From: CAZYPU01 sp049642705
GTDB taxonomy: Bacteria; Omnitrophota; Gorgyraeia; JABMRN01; RBG-13-46-9
Direction of reading: 5' to 3'
Assembly: GCA_049642705.1 (NCBI GenBank)
Contig: JBARPB010000121.1
Span: 1 to 6,171 of the forward strand
DNA: 6,171 nt
Position numbers and translations under genes: made by a program. Shown piece by piece: positions 1-5,435 of this stretch. The notes under the pieces are model-generated. The model saw only the letters and a program-made list of their open reading frames with translations. It searched no databases and was not told the DNA's origin. Positions within the stretch are counted from its first letter, which is position 1, and each line of letters starts with the position of its first letter.

Positions 1-212
1 CCTCCATGCCTTATATAAAACCCTTTGTTTCAGAGGCCGTAGATTGGACGCCTCTTAAAAACCTGAATACAAAATTCACCAAGTTCGACTATCCCAAACC
101 CAAAGAAGAGGATGTCTGGCAGTTCACTACGTTTCTGGTCGATCCACAGGAGAGATTAAACGCGTATGATTCCGGTGCGCTCCGGCGTGAGCACGAAACC
201 GCCAAAATCTAA
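1..212 (+). CDS. 3' end of an unrecognised protein gene, or a small hypothetical ORF
   Basis: The frame is open from the window edge. The first ATG is at position 6, which would give 68 residues, but the frame has no stop in the few bases before it, so this may be the tail of a longer gene. The peptide is soluble-looking, with aromatic and charged residues, no membrane segment and no motif I recognise; it ends RREHETAKI. It overlaps the decarboxylase start at 166 by 47 nt in another frame, which is long for a simple operon overlap. Either this frame is real and the two genes are coupled, or one of the two ends is misplaced. I assign no function. Confidence 0.45.
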   Translation, partial: SMPYIKPFVSEAVDWTPLKNLNTKFTKFDYPKPKEEDVWQFTTFLVDPQERLNAYDSGALRREHETAKI

Positions 213-1335
213 AACCGACGTAGCGAGCGTCGAGAACCTTGTAAAAGCGGCGCTCAAGAAGCACCGAACGCCGTTTATGTTGATCAGGCGCTCCGTGCTT
301 GAGCGGCAGTACAGGCGCTTTCGCAAATGCCTGCCTGAAGTAACGCCGTATTACGCCATAAAAGCCAATCCACACCCCGGCGTCATTAAAACCTTTGTCG
401 AGCTCGGCACAAGCTTTGACGTTGCGAGCGCCGCCGAGATGAAACAGGTCCTTCGTCTGGGTGCTTCGCCGGCAAAAATCATTTTCGCCAATACGATAAA
501 GTCGCCTGAGGATATTGCGTTTGCCAGGAGGCGGAGGGTGCGGCTTGTGACCTTTGACAACGAACCGGAACTCTACAAGCTGGCAAAATATCATCCGGGT
601 GCGCGCGTTCTCGCGCGCATCAAAGTGACCAACGACGGCAGTGTCGTAGAGCTTTCGCTAAAGTTCGGTGCGGACGCGGAACAGACGTTTTTCCTGCTTA
701 GAAAAGCAAAGGCGCTGGGGCTTGTGCCGGCCGGGGTAAGTTTCCACGTTGGTTCCCAAGCAACAAACGTCGAAAACTATCTTCAGGCAATAGAAATTTC
801 CGCCGGTATTTTCAAAGAAGCGGCTAAAAACGGATTGAAATTAAAAATTCTGGATATCGGCGGGGGATTCCCGATTCAGCATTTTGATAACCAGGTCGGG
901 ATAAATTTCGAAAGGATGGCCTGCCAGATAAAAAAGCAGATGAATGCCCTGTTTGACGAAAATGTCAGGTTTATCGCCGAACCCGGCAGGTTTTTAGCGG
1001 GGCCGGCCGGAATTCTGGTCACTCAGGTTATAGGAAGGACTTTCCGCAATAACAAAAATTATTATTATCTAAACGACGGCATTTACGGCGACTTCTCCGG
1101 CATGGTATTCGACCGTGCCAGGTATGAATTTAAAACCTTAAGGCGCGGCCAGAGATTCTTAAGCACCCTCGCAGGGCCTACCTGCGATTCCTTCGATACA
1201 CTATCGCTTAATGAGGAAATACCCGAGCTTTATGTTGGCGATGTCGTCTACGTGAAGAATATAGGGGCGTATTCCTCGGCAAGCGCCACCGCCGGCTTTA
1301 ACGGCTTCCCGCCCGCCGAAATCATCATGGTTTAG
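166..1335 (+). CDS. Fold-type III PLP-dependent ornithine/lysine-type decarboxylase
   Basis: This is a cytoplasmic basic amino-acid decarboxylase, expected to make putrescine from ornithine or cadaverine from lysine. Visible hallmarks in order: YYAIKANP with the PLP lysine at about K66; FHVGSQ with the ring-stacking His at about 194; the phosphate-binding IGGGFP at about 231-236; EPGR at about 272-275; GPTCDSFD with the active-site Cys340 and Asp341; and GAYSSASATAGFNGF with Tyr369 near the end. At 389 residues it matches the short bacterial ODC/LDC enzymes, such as the Selenomonas type, rather than the large fold-type I enzymes or the long arginine decarboxylases. The ATG at 166 has AGGAGA about 12 nt upstream, slightly far; GTG starts at 175 or 187 are possible and would remove only disordered residues. 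Its 3' end overlaps the convergent MscS-type gene by 11 bp. Substrate choice between ornithine and lysine cannot be fixed from sequence alone. Confidence 0.93.
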   Translation: MIPVRSGVSTKPPKSKTDVASVENLVKAALKKHRTPFMLIRRSVLERQYRRFRKCLPEVTPYYAIKANPHPGVIKTFVELGTSFDVASAAEMKQVLRLGASPAKIIFANTIKSPEDIAFARRRRVRLVTFDNEPELYKLAKYHPGARVLARIKVTNDGSVVELSLKFGADAEQTFFLLRKAKALGLVPAGVSFHVGSQATNVENYLQAIEISAGIFKEAAKNGLKLKILDIGGGFPIQHFDNQVGINFERMACQIKKQMNALFDENVRFIAEPGRFLAGPAGILVTQVIGRTFRNNKNYYYLNDGIYGDFSGMVFDRARYEFKTLRRGQRFLSTLAGPTCDSFDTLSLNEEIPELYVGDVVYVKNIGAYSSASATAGFNGFPPAEIIMV

Positions 1336-1960
1336 GGCAAGTGTAATTTACGATTTTACTCTTGCTCAAATCCACGTTTGGCACGATAACGATTGCTTTA
1401 TCCTCGGACAAAAACTTGGAGCGCCTTACCCCGATGTCCAGCACTTCCACGACTTCTCCGGAAGGAAGCTTTATCCTGTCGCCTTCGGTGAAAGGTGTAT
1501 CAACCATAATTAAAAATCCGGCGATTATATTCGCGATTGTGTCCTGGGCGGCCAGCGCGATGGCGAGAGAACTTACACCGAGGGCAGCGATTAGCGCGTT
1601 TATGTTTACCCCGTAAAAGGGAAGGATGACAAGAAAGGCTATCACCCAGATAGTCACCTTAAGGGTTCTCCGCAGGATAGGGATTAATTTATCGTCAAGT
1701 CGTGTTTTTGTTTTTGCTGCGATATTTTCCTTGTACCATCCCAGAATCGCGTCCGCTATTCTATGGGCGATAAACGCTATGCACATAATAAAGACGGTTA
1801 CCATATATTTTTTGAGTCCTTCATGGAGCTCAGTGGAAATCGCTGGTTCTATCTTCATCTTATAAAATACGTAACCGGCGCCGAATAGAAAAAGCACAGA
1901 AAGTGGCATAAACAACCTCTTCATGATCTCCCAGCCGACTCTTTTAGATACCTTTACCAT
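1325..1960 (-). CDS. Short MscS-family mechanosensitive channel lacking the C-terminal domain
   Basis: This is an inner-membrane small-conductance mechanosensitive channel of the MscS family, which releases solutes on hypo-osmotic shock. About three hydrophobic segments precede the pore helix and the conserved beta domain. The pore helix has the small-residue pattern GVSSLAIALAAQDTIANIIAG, broken here as GVSSLAIALAAQ then DTIANIIAG. The beta domain reads TPFTEGDRI, GEVVEVLDIGVRRSKF, then VPNVDLSKSKIVNYT. The protein stops four residues later, so the cytoplasmic alpha/beta domain that normally follows is absent. I chose the ATG at 1960: GGAGG with a 5-nt spacer lies directly upstream, whereas the ATG at 1972 would place that ribosome binding site inside the gene. 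The result is 211 residues, against about 286 in E. coli MscS. It is last in the minus-strand operon, 34 bp after the ThiF-like gene. Confidence 0.88.
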   Translation of the reverse strand: MVKVSKRVGWEIMKRLFMPLSVLFLFGAGYVFYKMKIEPAISTELHEGLKKYMVTVFIMCIAFIAHRIADAILGWYKENIAAKTKTRLDDKLIPILRRTLKVTIWVIAFLVILPFYGVNINALIAALGVSSLAIALAAQDTIANIIAGFLIMVDTPFTEGDRIKLPSGEVVEVLDIGVRRSKFLSEDKAIVIVPNVDLSKSKIVNYTCPKP

Positions 1961-1994
1961 TTTAACCTCCATTCAATGAGACCTCGGCTCAACC

Positions 1995-2774
1995 TCAACC
2001 GGTAACCTTAAATTTCCTATCCAGCAAATCCAGTATTATTATCCGCGGCTTGGGCCCGAGCGGCGCATTTACCCTCCCGAGAAGTATCATGACCGCTTCC
2101 GAAACGGCGATCGCGGTCCCCAGGTGCTGGGACATGGCGATATTCGGTACATTGATCTCTCCGAGCGCCGCCCTCTTAACTATCTCCGGATCGGCATAAC
2201 TCGGCATGTAGGCAAGGATTTTTTTCAGGTCCGGCTTGCCGGAGGTGAAGCCCATATATTCTTCTAAAGAGACGGTTTCCGGGCCGAACACAAATACGCT
2301 TACGCCGAAACCGATGGCATTTGGATTAACGATACATAGCTTTTTTTGCCTTGCGGCTCTGTATAGCGCAACGGTATTTTCCAGGTCGGAATAGTCCATC
2401 CCGTCAATTACTATTTCGGCGCCGTCGAGAAATTGCCCTACATTTTGCGGCTTGACGCCTTCATTAAAAATTTCAAGATTAATCTCGGGGTTTATCTCCT
2501 TAAAATAACGGCCCAGCACTTCTGTTTTGCGTTCTCCGATATTGGCGGACGTTGAGCCGTGCTGCCGGCTCAGGTTGTGTATCTCAAATTTGTCAAAATC
2601 CGCGATTTTTACGCGCCCGACCCCGAGGCGCACGAGCTGCTCGGCGGAAAGCCCGCCCATGCCGCCGCAGCCGGTAACGGCAATACAACTGTTGCGGAGG
2701 CGCTCCTGTTCCTCAACGGATATGATACCTATATTTCTCTCCACCATTTGCTGGTAAAAATTAGTCCATTCCAT
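1995..2774 (-). CDS. ThiF/MoeB/HesA-family E1-like adenylyltransferase
   Basis: This is a ubiquitin-activating-E1-like enzyme. The family uses ATP to adenylate the C-terminus of a sulfur carrier or ubiquitin-like protein, or another carboxylate. A Rossmann nucleotide-binding loop GCGGMGG lies at residues 35-41. It is followed by the acidic strand end ADFDKFEIHNLSRQ (D59, D61, N67, R70, Q71), K83, and IVIDGMD with D124 and D127. These are the ATP and Mg-binding positions of the family, so adenylation looks intact. I see no CxxC zinc pair and no obvious catalytic cysteine in the C-terminal half; C147 is the only late cysteine. No small GG-tailed partner is encoded nearby, so the substrate is unknown. 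An AGGGGG ribosome binding site at 2785-2790 (minus strand) touches the uppP stop codon, indicating co-transcription. At 259 residues it is a normal length for the family. Confidence 0.88.
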   Translation of the reverse strand: MEWTNFYQQMVERNIGIISVEEQERLRNSCIAVTGCGGMGGLSAEQLVRLGVGRVKIADFDKFEIHNLSRQHGSTSANIGERKTEVLGRYFKEINPEINLEIFNEGVKPQNVGQFLDGAEIVIDGMDYSDLENTVALYRAARQKKLCIVNPNAIGFGVSVFVFGPETVSLEEYMGFTSGKPDLKKILAYMPSYADPEIVKRAALGEINVPNIAMSQHLGTAIAVSEAVMILLGRVNAPLGPKPRIIILDLLDRKFKVTG

Positions 2775-2789
2775 TATACTATTGCCCCC

Positions 2790-3539
2790 TTATGCCTTTA
2801 GTATACCTGTAATTGCAAAAGAAATCAAACCTGCCGCGAAACAATATAGCGAAAATAGCCAGAGCTTCCCTTTTTTGACTACAAAGAAAAGCAGGTTAAG
2901 AAAAACCAGGCTAAAGATCAGGCAAACGAAAAAAGAAATAACCAGTGCCGCATTAAAATAAAACCCCTCCCTCGCTTCCAGTAAAAAAGCTCCCAAAGAA
3001 AGAGGGATGAATAATAAAAATGAAAATTTAACGGCTTTTTCCCTGTCAATACCTGAGAAAAGCGCCGAAGAAATCGTCATGCCGCTTCGCGATACGCCGG
3101 GAAATAAAGCGAGCATCTGAAAAAGCCCTATGATAATAGAATTTTTGATGTTTAAATCCGAATGTGTTTTTGAAAATCTGGTAAAAAATAAGATAACTCC
3201 TGTAAAAATAAAAGCGCCTCCTATAAAAAAAAATGACGAAAATGCCTTTTCTATTGCTTCCCTGAAGAGGACCCCGCAAAGTGCCGCCGGTACGGTCGCG
3301 ATTATTAAATAAATCCAGATCCTCCTGTATCGCCTCTCGAAACTGAGGAGATTTGCGATTTCCTTCCTCGTGAAAATAACGACGGCTACGAGCGATGCAA
3401 GATGAAGCGCCGTGAAGAAAAAAAGGTCGGGTTTTGAAATAATCCCTGATATGAGTGCCAGATGTCCAGAGGAAGATACCGGCAGGAATTCGGTTGCCGC
3501 CTGTATAACCGCAAGCAAAATACCTTTTATCATGGGCAT
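2790..3539 (-). CDS. uppP: Undecaprenyl-diphosphatase UppP (BacA family)
   Basis: This integral membrane phosphatase converts undecaprenyl diphosphate to undecaprenyl phosphate, recycling the lipid carrier for peptidoglycan and other envelope polymers; it is linked to bacitracin tolerance. Both family signatures are present. The first is the (E/Q)xxxE motif as Q13-AAT-E17, running into FLPVSSSGH at 18-26. The second is PGVSRSGMT at 147-155, with the essential arginine at R151. The rest is a series of hydrophobic segments separated by short basic loops, as expected. It is slightly shorter, at 249 residues, than the usual 260-280. Two start codons are possible: ATG at 3539, or ATG at 3533, which makes an ATGA overlap with the stop of the upstream regulator gene. 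No strong Shine-Dalgarno is visible, so translation probably depends on coupling to that gene. Confidence 0.95.
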   Translation of the reverse strand: MPMIKGILLAVIQAATEFLPVSSSGHLALISGIISKPDLFFFTALHLASLVAVVIFTRKEIANLLSFERRYRRIWIYLIIATVPAALCGVLFREAIEKAFSSFFFIGGAFIFTGVILFFTRFSKTHSDLNIKNSIIIGLFQMLALFPGVSRSGMTISSALFSGIDREKAVKFSFLLFIPLSLGAFLLEAREGFYFNAALVISFFVCLIFSLVFLNLLFFVVKKGKLWLFSLYCFAAGLISFAITGILKA

Positions 3540-3904
3540 AATTCTTCGACGGCAGCGATGAGTTTTTCCAAATCTACCGGCTTGGCTATAACGTGATACC
3601 CGCTTAAAACGCCGCCAGCTCCCGCCTCTTCTTCTTTTGTTACAATTGCGGTGAGTAGTATAACAGGTATATTTTTGGTATCCTCAGAGTTTTTAAGCTG
3701 AAATGCCACTTTATCGCCGCCCATACCTGGCATTATGATATCCAGTAAAATTAAATCCGGCCTGAATTCCTTTGCAGCGTCGAAGCCTCGCGCACCCTTA
3801 TTCTCGACCCTGACTTCGTATTTGCCGGTTTCTTCGAGGTTAAATTTCACTACTTCGGTAAAGGCCTCTTCGTCATCAATAACCAATATCTTTTTTTTAT
3901 GCAT
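3530..3904 (-). CDS. Stand-alone CheY-like response regulator receiver
   Basis: This is a single receiver domain of 124 residues with no output domain. It would be phosphorylated by a histidine kinase not present in this window and act through protein contacts. The full phosphorylation site is visible: acidic pair D10-D11 after ILVI, phospho-acceptor D55 in LILLDIIMPGMGG, T85 in VILLTA, and K108 followed by P109 in IAKP. The region between T85 and K108 (KEEEAGAGGVLSGYH) is Gly-rich, suggesting a flexible alpha4 face. AAAGGTGG at 3911-3918 (minus strand), 6 nt before the ATG, is a good ribosome binding site and lies inside the upstream gene, which it overlaps by 8 nt. Eight consecutive A residues follow the second codon, a possible slippage site. 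Its partner kinase cannot be inferred here. Confidence 0.93.
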   Translation of the reverse strand: MHKKKILVIDDEEAFTEVVKFNLEETGKYEVRVENKGARGFDAAKEFRPDLILLDIIMPGMGGDKVAFQLKNSEDTKNIPVILLTAIVTKEEEAGAGGVLSGYHVIAKPVDLEKLIAAVEELCP

Positions 3905-4259
3905 ATAACACCACCTTTATGCCGTTTTTCCGCAAAATCTCTGTCGCAATGCCGCCCGAGCCGCAGGCGGGGCTTCTTTCCTTGAAAATAGCTTCTTTTA
4001 TACCGAGTGTTTTTGCGATTTTCAAAACGCTTCTCGTGCCTTTTTTGAAATTTTTTGTTACGTCTTTTCCGCCCCTCATGATAATTCTCTTTCCTTTTCT
4101 CTCGGATGGTTTCCTCGGCGTCGGCAGGCCGCCTAATTGCTCGGGGCAGACGGGAATAAGCACCTCTTTCTTCGCGAGTTTAATAATGCTTTTACGCGGC
4201 TTCGCTTTTTCGTCATACCTGCACTTTATCCCTAACAGGCACGCGCTGCATAGTTTCAT
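3897..4259 (-). CDS. DUF523 / TudS-like iron-sulfur protein, short form
   Basis: This is a DUF523 family member. Characterised relatives (TudS, and the DUF523 half of RudS) bind a [4Fe-4S] cluster through three cysteines and remove sulfur from thiouracil or 4-thiouridine; transferring that activity to this gene is inference. Visible hallmarks are CSACLLGIKCRYD at residues 4-16, PVCPEQLGGLPTPR at 36-49, GKDVTKNFKKG at 64-74, and KERSPACG ending at C99-G100. C7 (or C4), C38 and C99 are the likely cluster ligands. At 120 residues it is shorter than the usual 140-160. The IYDG/FSG-type loop that normally follows SPxCG is replaced by a short GSGGIATEIL stretch. It is the first gene of the minus-strand operon. 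No Shine-Dalgarno precedes the ATG, and the promoter -10 ends only 8 nt before it, so translation is probably leaderless. Confidence 0.88.
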   Translation of the reverse strand: MKLCSACLLGIKCRYDEKAKPRKSIIKLAKKEVLIPVCPEQLGGLPTPRKPSERKGKRIIMRGGKDVTKNFKKGTRSVLKIAKTLGIKEAIFKERSPACGSGGIATEILRKNGIKVVLYA

Positions 4260-4267
4260 TGTATATG

Positions 4268-4297
4268 ATTATACCAGATATATACCCTAAAATCCAA
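4268..4297 (-). promoter_or_regulatory. Extended -10 promoter for the DUF523-to-MscS operon, predicted leaderless
   Basis: Read on the minus strand there is TTGGAT (4292-4297), an 18-bp spacer, and TGGTATAAT with a perfect -10 at 4268-4273 and the extended TG just upstream. Counting about 7 nt downstream puts transcription start at roughly 4259-4262, on or next to the A of the DUF523 ATG at 4259. The -35 regions of this promoter and of the plus-strand promoter lie only 5 bp apart, so the two may compete or be co-regulated. Confidence 0.75.
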
Positions 4298-4302
4298 TTA
4301 TC

Positions 4303-4331
4303 TTGACTTTTAAAATTGCGGTTGTTATAAT
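4303..4331 (+). promoter_or_regulatory. Near-consensus sigma70-type promoter reading into the hairpin/tRNA region
   Basis: TTGACT (4303-4308), a spacer of exactly 17 bp, and TATAAT (4326-4331) match the consensus at 11 of 12 positions. Transcription should begin near 4337-4338, inside the left arm of the first hairpin. No protein gene follows for more than 400 bp, so the product should be a structured RNA and/or the tRNA-Pro transcript. Confidence 0.82.
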
Positions 4332-4516
4332 TCAATAAGCAAATGATTTATGGAGCCCCCTGTGGGCGACATAAATCATATTGCGAATTGAACCCCGTAC
4401 CAATTTTAGTGCCGAATAAAACGCTTCTGTGCTAAAATTTGGTACGGGGTGAAAAATAGTCCCTCGGAAGCTTTTATTTGTCGCTTCCTCGGGATGAAAT
4501 TTTTGTCAAAATTTCA
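4331..4516 (+). ncRNA. Chain of four consecutive hairpins upstream of tRNA-Pro, probable structured leader RNA
   Basis: This stretch has no credible ORF but is almost entirely self-complementary. Hairpin a: arms 4331-4351 and 4371-4392, with a perfect 9-bp core ATGATTTAT/ATAAATCAT flanked by GCAA/TTGC and TTCAAT/ATTGAA; its apical loop also pairs GCCC/GGGC. Hairpin b: ACCCCGTACCAA then TTTTAG (4392-4409) pairs with 4432-4450, 18 bp with one bulged T. Hairpin c: TCCC-tc-GGAAGC (4460-4471) pairs with 4483-4494 around a 2x2 internal loop. Hairpin d: TGAAATTTT (4495-4503) pairs perfectly with AAAATTTCA (4508-4516) around a 4-nt loop. Hairpins c and d are directly adjacent, and d abuts the first base of tRNA-Pro. 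It could be a folded regulatory RNA, a processed leader, or an accumulation of palindromic elements. I do not recognise an RNA family. Confidence 0.6.
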
Positions 4517-4576
4517 CGGGGCGTAGCGAAGCTTGGATTATCGCGCCTGGTTTGGGACCAGGAGATCGTCAGTTCT

Positions 4577-4611
4577 CCCGAACGAAGAAACTTCTTTAGA
4601 AGTTCATCGGG
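4577..4611 (+). repeat. 35-bp palindromic repeat, copy 1
   Basis: It begins CCCGAACGAAG and ends TTCATCGGG, and it is identical at 32 of 35 positions to the copy at 5586-5620. It forms the first hairpin of the insert inside tRNA-Pro. The inner stem AACTTC/GAAGTT is perfect in this copy. Confidence 0.85.
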
Positions 4612-4641
4612 ATCCCGCAGAAATTTTTTGCATAAGTGTAT

Positions 4642-4717
4642 CGGGGTGTAGCTCAGCTTGGATTAGAGCGCTTGCTTTGGGAGCAAGAAGTCGGAGGTTC
4701 GAATCCTCTCACCCCGA
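4642..4717 (+). tRNA. tRNA-Pro(TGG), complete, nested inside the interrupted tRNA-Pro
   Basis: This is a complete 76-nt cloverleaf. Acceptor CGGGGTG pairs with CACCCCG. The D-arm is GCTC/GAGC with loop AGCTTGGATTA. The anticodon arm is CTTGC-TTTGGGA-GCAAG, with anticodon TGG at 4678-4680. The variable loop is AAGTC, the T-arm is GGAGG-TTCGAAT-CCTCT with one G-U pair, and the discriminator is A4717. The next bases are CTT, so CCA is not encoded and must be added by a nucleotidyltransferase, unlike the other three tRNAs here. It sits in the loop of an 18-bp flanking inverted repeat, which could help or hinder its processing. Confidence 0.95.
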
Positions 4718-4771
4718 CTTGAAAGAAACAAAAAATTTCTTTGCGGGAAAATCTGACCGCCCCGACCAAAC

Positions 4772-4777
4772 TATAAT
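4772..4777 (+). promoter_or_regulatory. Possible -10 box just upstream of the HTH gene
   Basis: A perfect TATAAT lies 5 nt before the ATG at 4783 and 3 nt after the tRNA-Pro CCA. No convincing -35 is found at 16-18 bp, because that space is the tRNA 3' end. If used, transcription would start at the ATG and the mRNA would be leaderless. It may instead be a chance A+T-rich match. Confidence 0.4.
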
Positions 4778-4782
4778 TTAAT

Positions 4783-5427
4783 ATGAAGAAAAGAATGCAA
4801 GAACAACGTGAAGCCGTATGGTTGCGATCGAAAGGGATGAGCTATCTCCAGATTGCCAGAAAGATCGGGGTTTCTACCGGTAGTCTGAGTCGTTGGTTAC
4901 ACGATATCTCTGTTCAAAACAAGAAATTCAGTATAGCGAAAGCGAGTGATGCGTTTATCAACAGAGGACGTATTCTTCGGGCAGAAAAAATCTTACGTGC
5001 AAAAACTATTAAAACATCTGCTGTAAAAGAGATTGGCAAGGTCACAGAAAGAGACCTATTAATAGGGGGCGCCATTTTATATTGGGCGGAAGGAACAAAA
5101 GTTGGCGAAGAAGTTTGTATATCTAATTCTGATCCGCAAGTTATAAAATTTGCAATGAGATGGTTTCGCGATATCTGCCACGTTGCCGAAGAAAAATTCA
5201 GAGTGCAAATGTATATACATACCGATCTAGACCATGATAAATGTTTACATTTCTGGATGAAGATCATGGATTTGCCGAAGGAGCAATTTAATAAGCCTTA
5301 TATCAAAAAAAGTACTTTGGGACATCGAAAGAATGTACTATATAACGGCACTATAAACATTAGAGTTAATGACAAGAATTTGCATCGAAAAATTATGGGA
5401 TGGATTGATGCTTTGGCTCTTTGTTAA
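4783..5427 (+). CDS. HTH protein with possible LAGLIDADG-like homing-endonuclease domain
   Basis: The 214-residue protein begins with a resolvase-type helix-turn-helix at about residues 8-40, where SYLQIARKIGVSTGSLSRWLH is the core (written here as SYLQIARKIGVS then TGSLSRWLH). A basic linker follows. Then comes a domain starting LLIGGAILYWAEGTK (about 92-106), then ISNSDPQVIKFAMRWFRDI, a basic strand FRVQMYIH, and NKPYIKKS near 170. I know this arrangement from HTH proteins common in Patescibacteria and Omnitrophota-type genomes. The acidic LYWAEG helix followed by DNA-contact-like strands resembles a LAGLIDADG half-domain, which is inference. It is squeezed between two tRNA genes, 14 nt after the tRNA-Pro CCA and 8 nt before tRNA-Arg, and is visibly more A+T rich than the left-half genes, consistent with transfer. 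No Shine-Dalgarno precedes ATG 4783; ATG 4795 is an alternative start. Confidence 0.8.
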   Translation: MKKRMQEQREAVWLRSKGMSYLQIARKIGVSTGSLSRWLHDISVQNKKFSIAKASDAFINRGRILRAEKILRAKTIKTSAVKEIGKVTERDLLIGGAILYWAEGTKVGEEVCISNSDPQVIKFAMRWFRDICHVAEEKFRVQMYIHTDLDHDKCLHFWMKIMDLPKEQFNKPYIKKSTLGHRKNVLYNGTINIRVNDKNLHRKIMGWIDALALC

Positions 5428-5435
5428 TAACTTTT

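Larger units (their letters stand above)
4576..4748 (+). other. 173-nt double-hairpin insert in the T-loop of tRNA-Pro, carrying a second tRNA
   Basis: The insert consists of two stem structures joined without a linker. The first, 4576-4612, is closed by TCCCGA/TCGGGA with an inner stem AACTTC/GAAGTT and loop TTTA. The second, 4613-4748, is closed by TCCCGCA + GAAATTTTTTG (4613-4630) pairing with 4729-4748, 18 bp with a 2-nt bulge, and its loop contains the complete inner tRNA-Pro. The whole insert therefore starts TCCCG and ends CGGGA. No target-site duplication, integrase or group I intron core is visible. A palindromic mobile element carrying a tRNA passenger, or an RNA removed during processing, are both possible. 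Confidence 0.75.
4517..4768 (+). tRNA. tRNA-Pro(TGG), interrupted in the T-loop (halves 4517-4575 and 4749-4768)
   Basis: The 5' part holds the acceptor strand CGGGGCG, TA, the D-arm GCGA/TCGC with loop AGCTTGGATTA, the anticodon arm CCTGG-TTTGGGA-CCAGG (anticodon TGG at 4553-4555), variable AGATC, T-stem GTCAG and the first three T-loop bases TTC. After a 173-nt insert, the 3' part resumes with AAAT, T-stem CTGAC, acceptor CGCCCCG, discriminator A4765 and an encoded CCA (4766-4768). Joined, the halves give 59+17=76 nt plus CCA, with all four stems perfectly paired and a 7-nt T-loop TTCAAAT. The intact pairing argues against long decay. Either the insert is recent, or the RNA is matured or tolerated in some way. 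It differs from the inner tRNA-Pro at about 20 of 76 positions, mostly as compensated stem pairs, so it is not a fresh duplicate. Confidence 0.85.

Noticed and set aside
127..594. 155-codon minus-strand ORF
   Set aside because: It is antisense to the well-supported decarboxylase and has no recognisable domain.
1337..1365. Inverted repeat GCAAGTGTAA/TTACTCTTGC between the convergent genes
   Set aside because: It has one mismatch, no T-tract, and lies inside the end of the MscS-type gene; too weak to call a terminator.
3919..4290. 123-codon plus-strand ORF
   Set aside because: It is antisense to the DUF523 gene, whose motifs are clear, and crosses its promoter.
4576..4748. Group I intron or archaeal-type intron in tRNA-Pro
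   Set aside because: At 173 nt, mostly occupied by a tRNA, there is no room for a group I core, and I could not identify a bulge-helix-bulge junction. Excision in some other way remains open.
4533..4781. 82-codon plus-strand ORF across the tRNA-Pro region
   Set aside because: It is read straight through both tRNA-Pro genes and the palindromes; its peptide is the kind of artefact typical of translated tRNA sequence.
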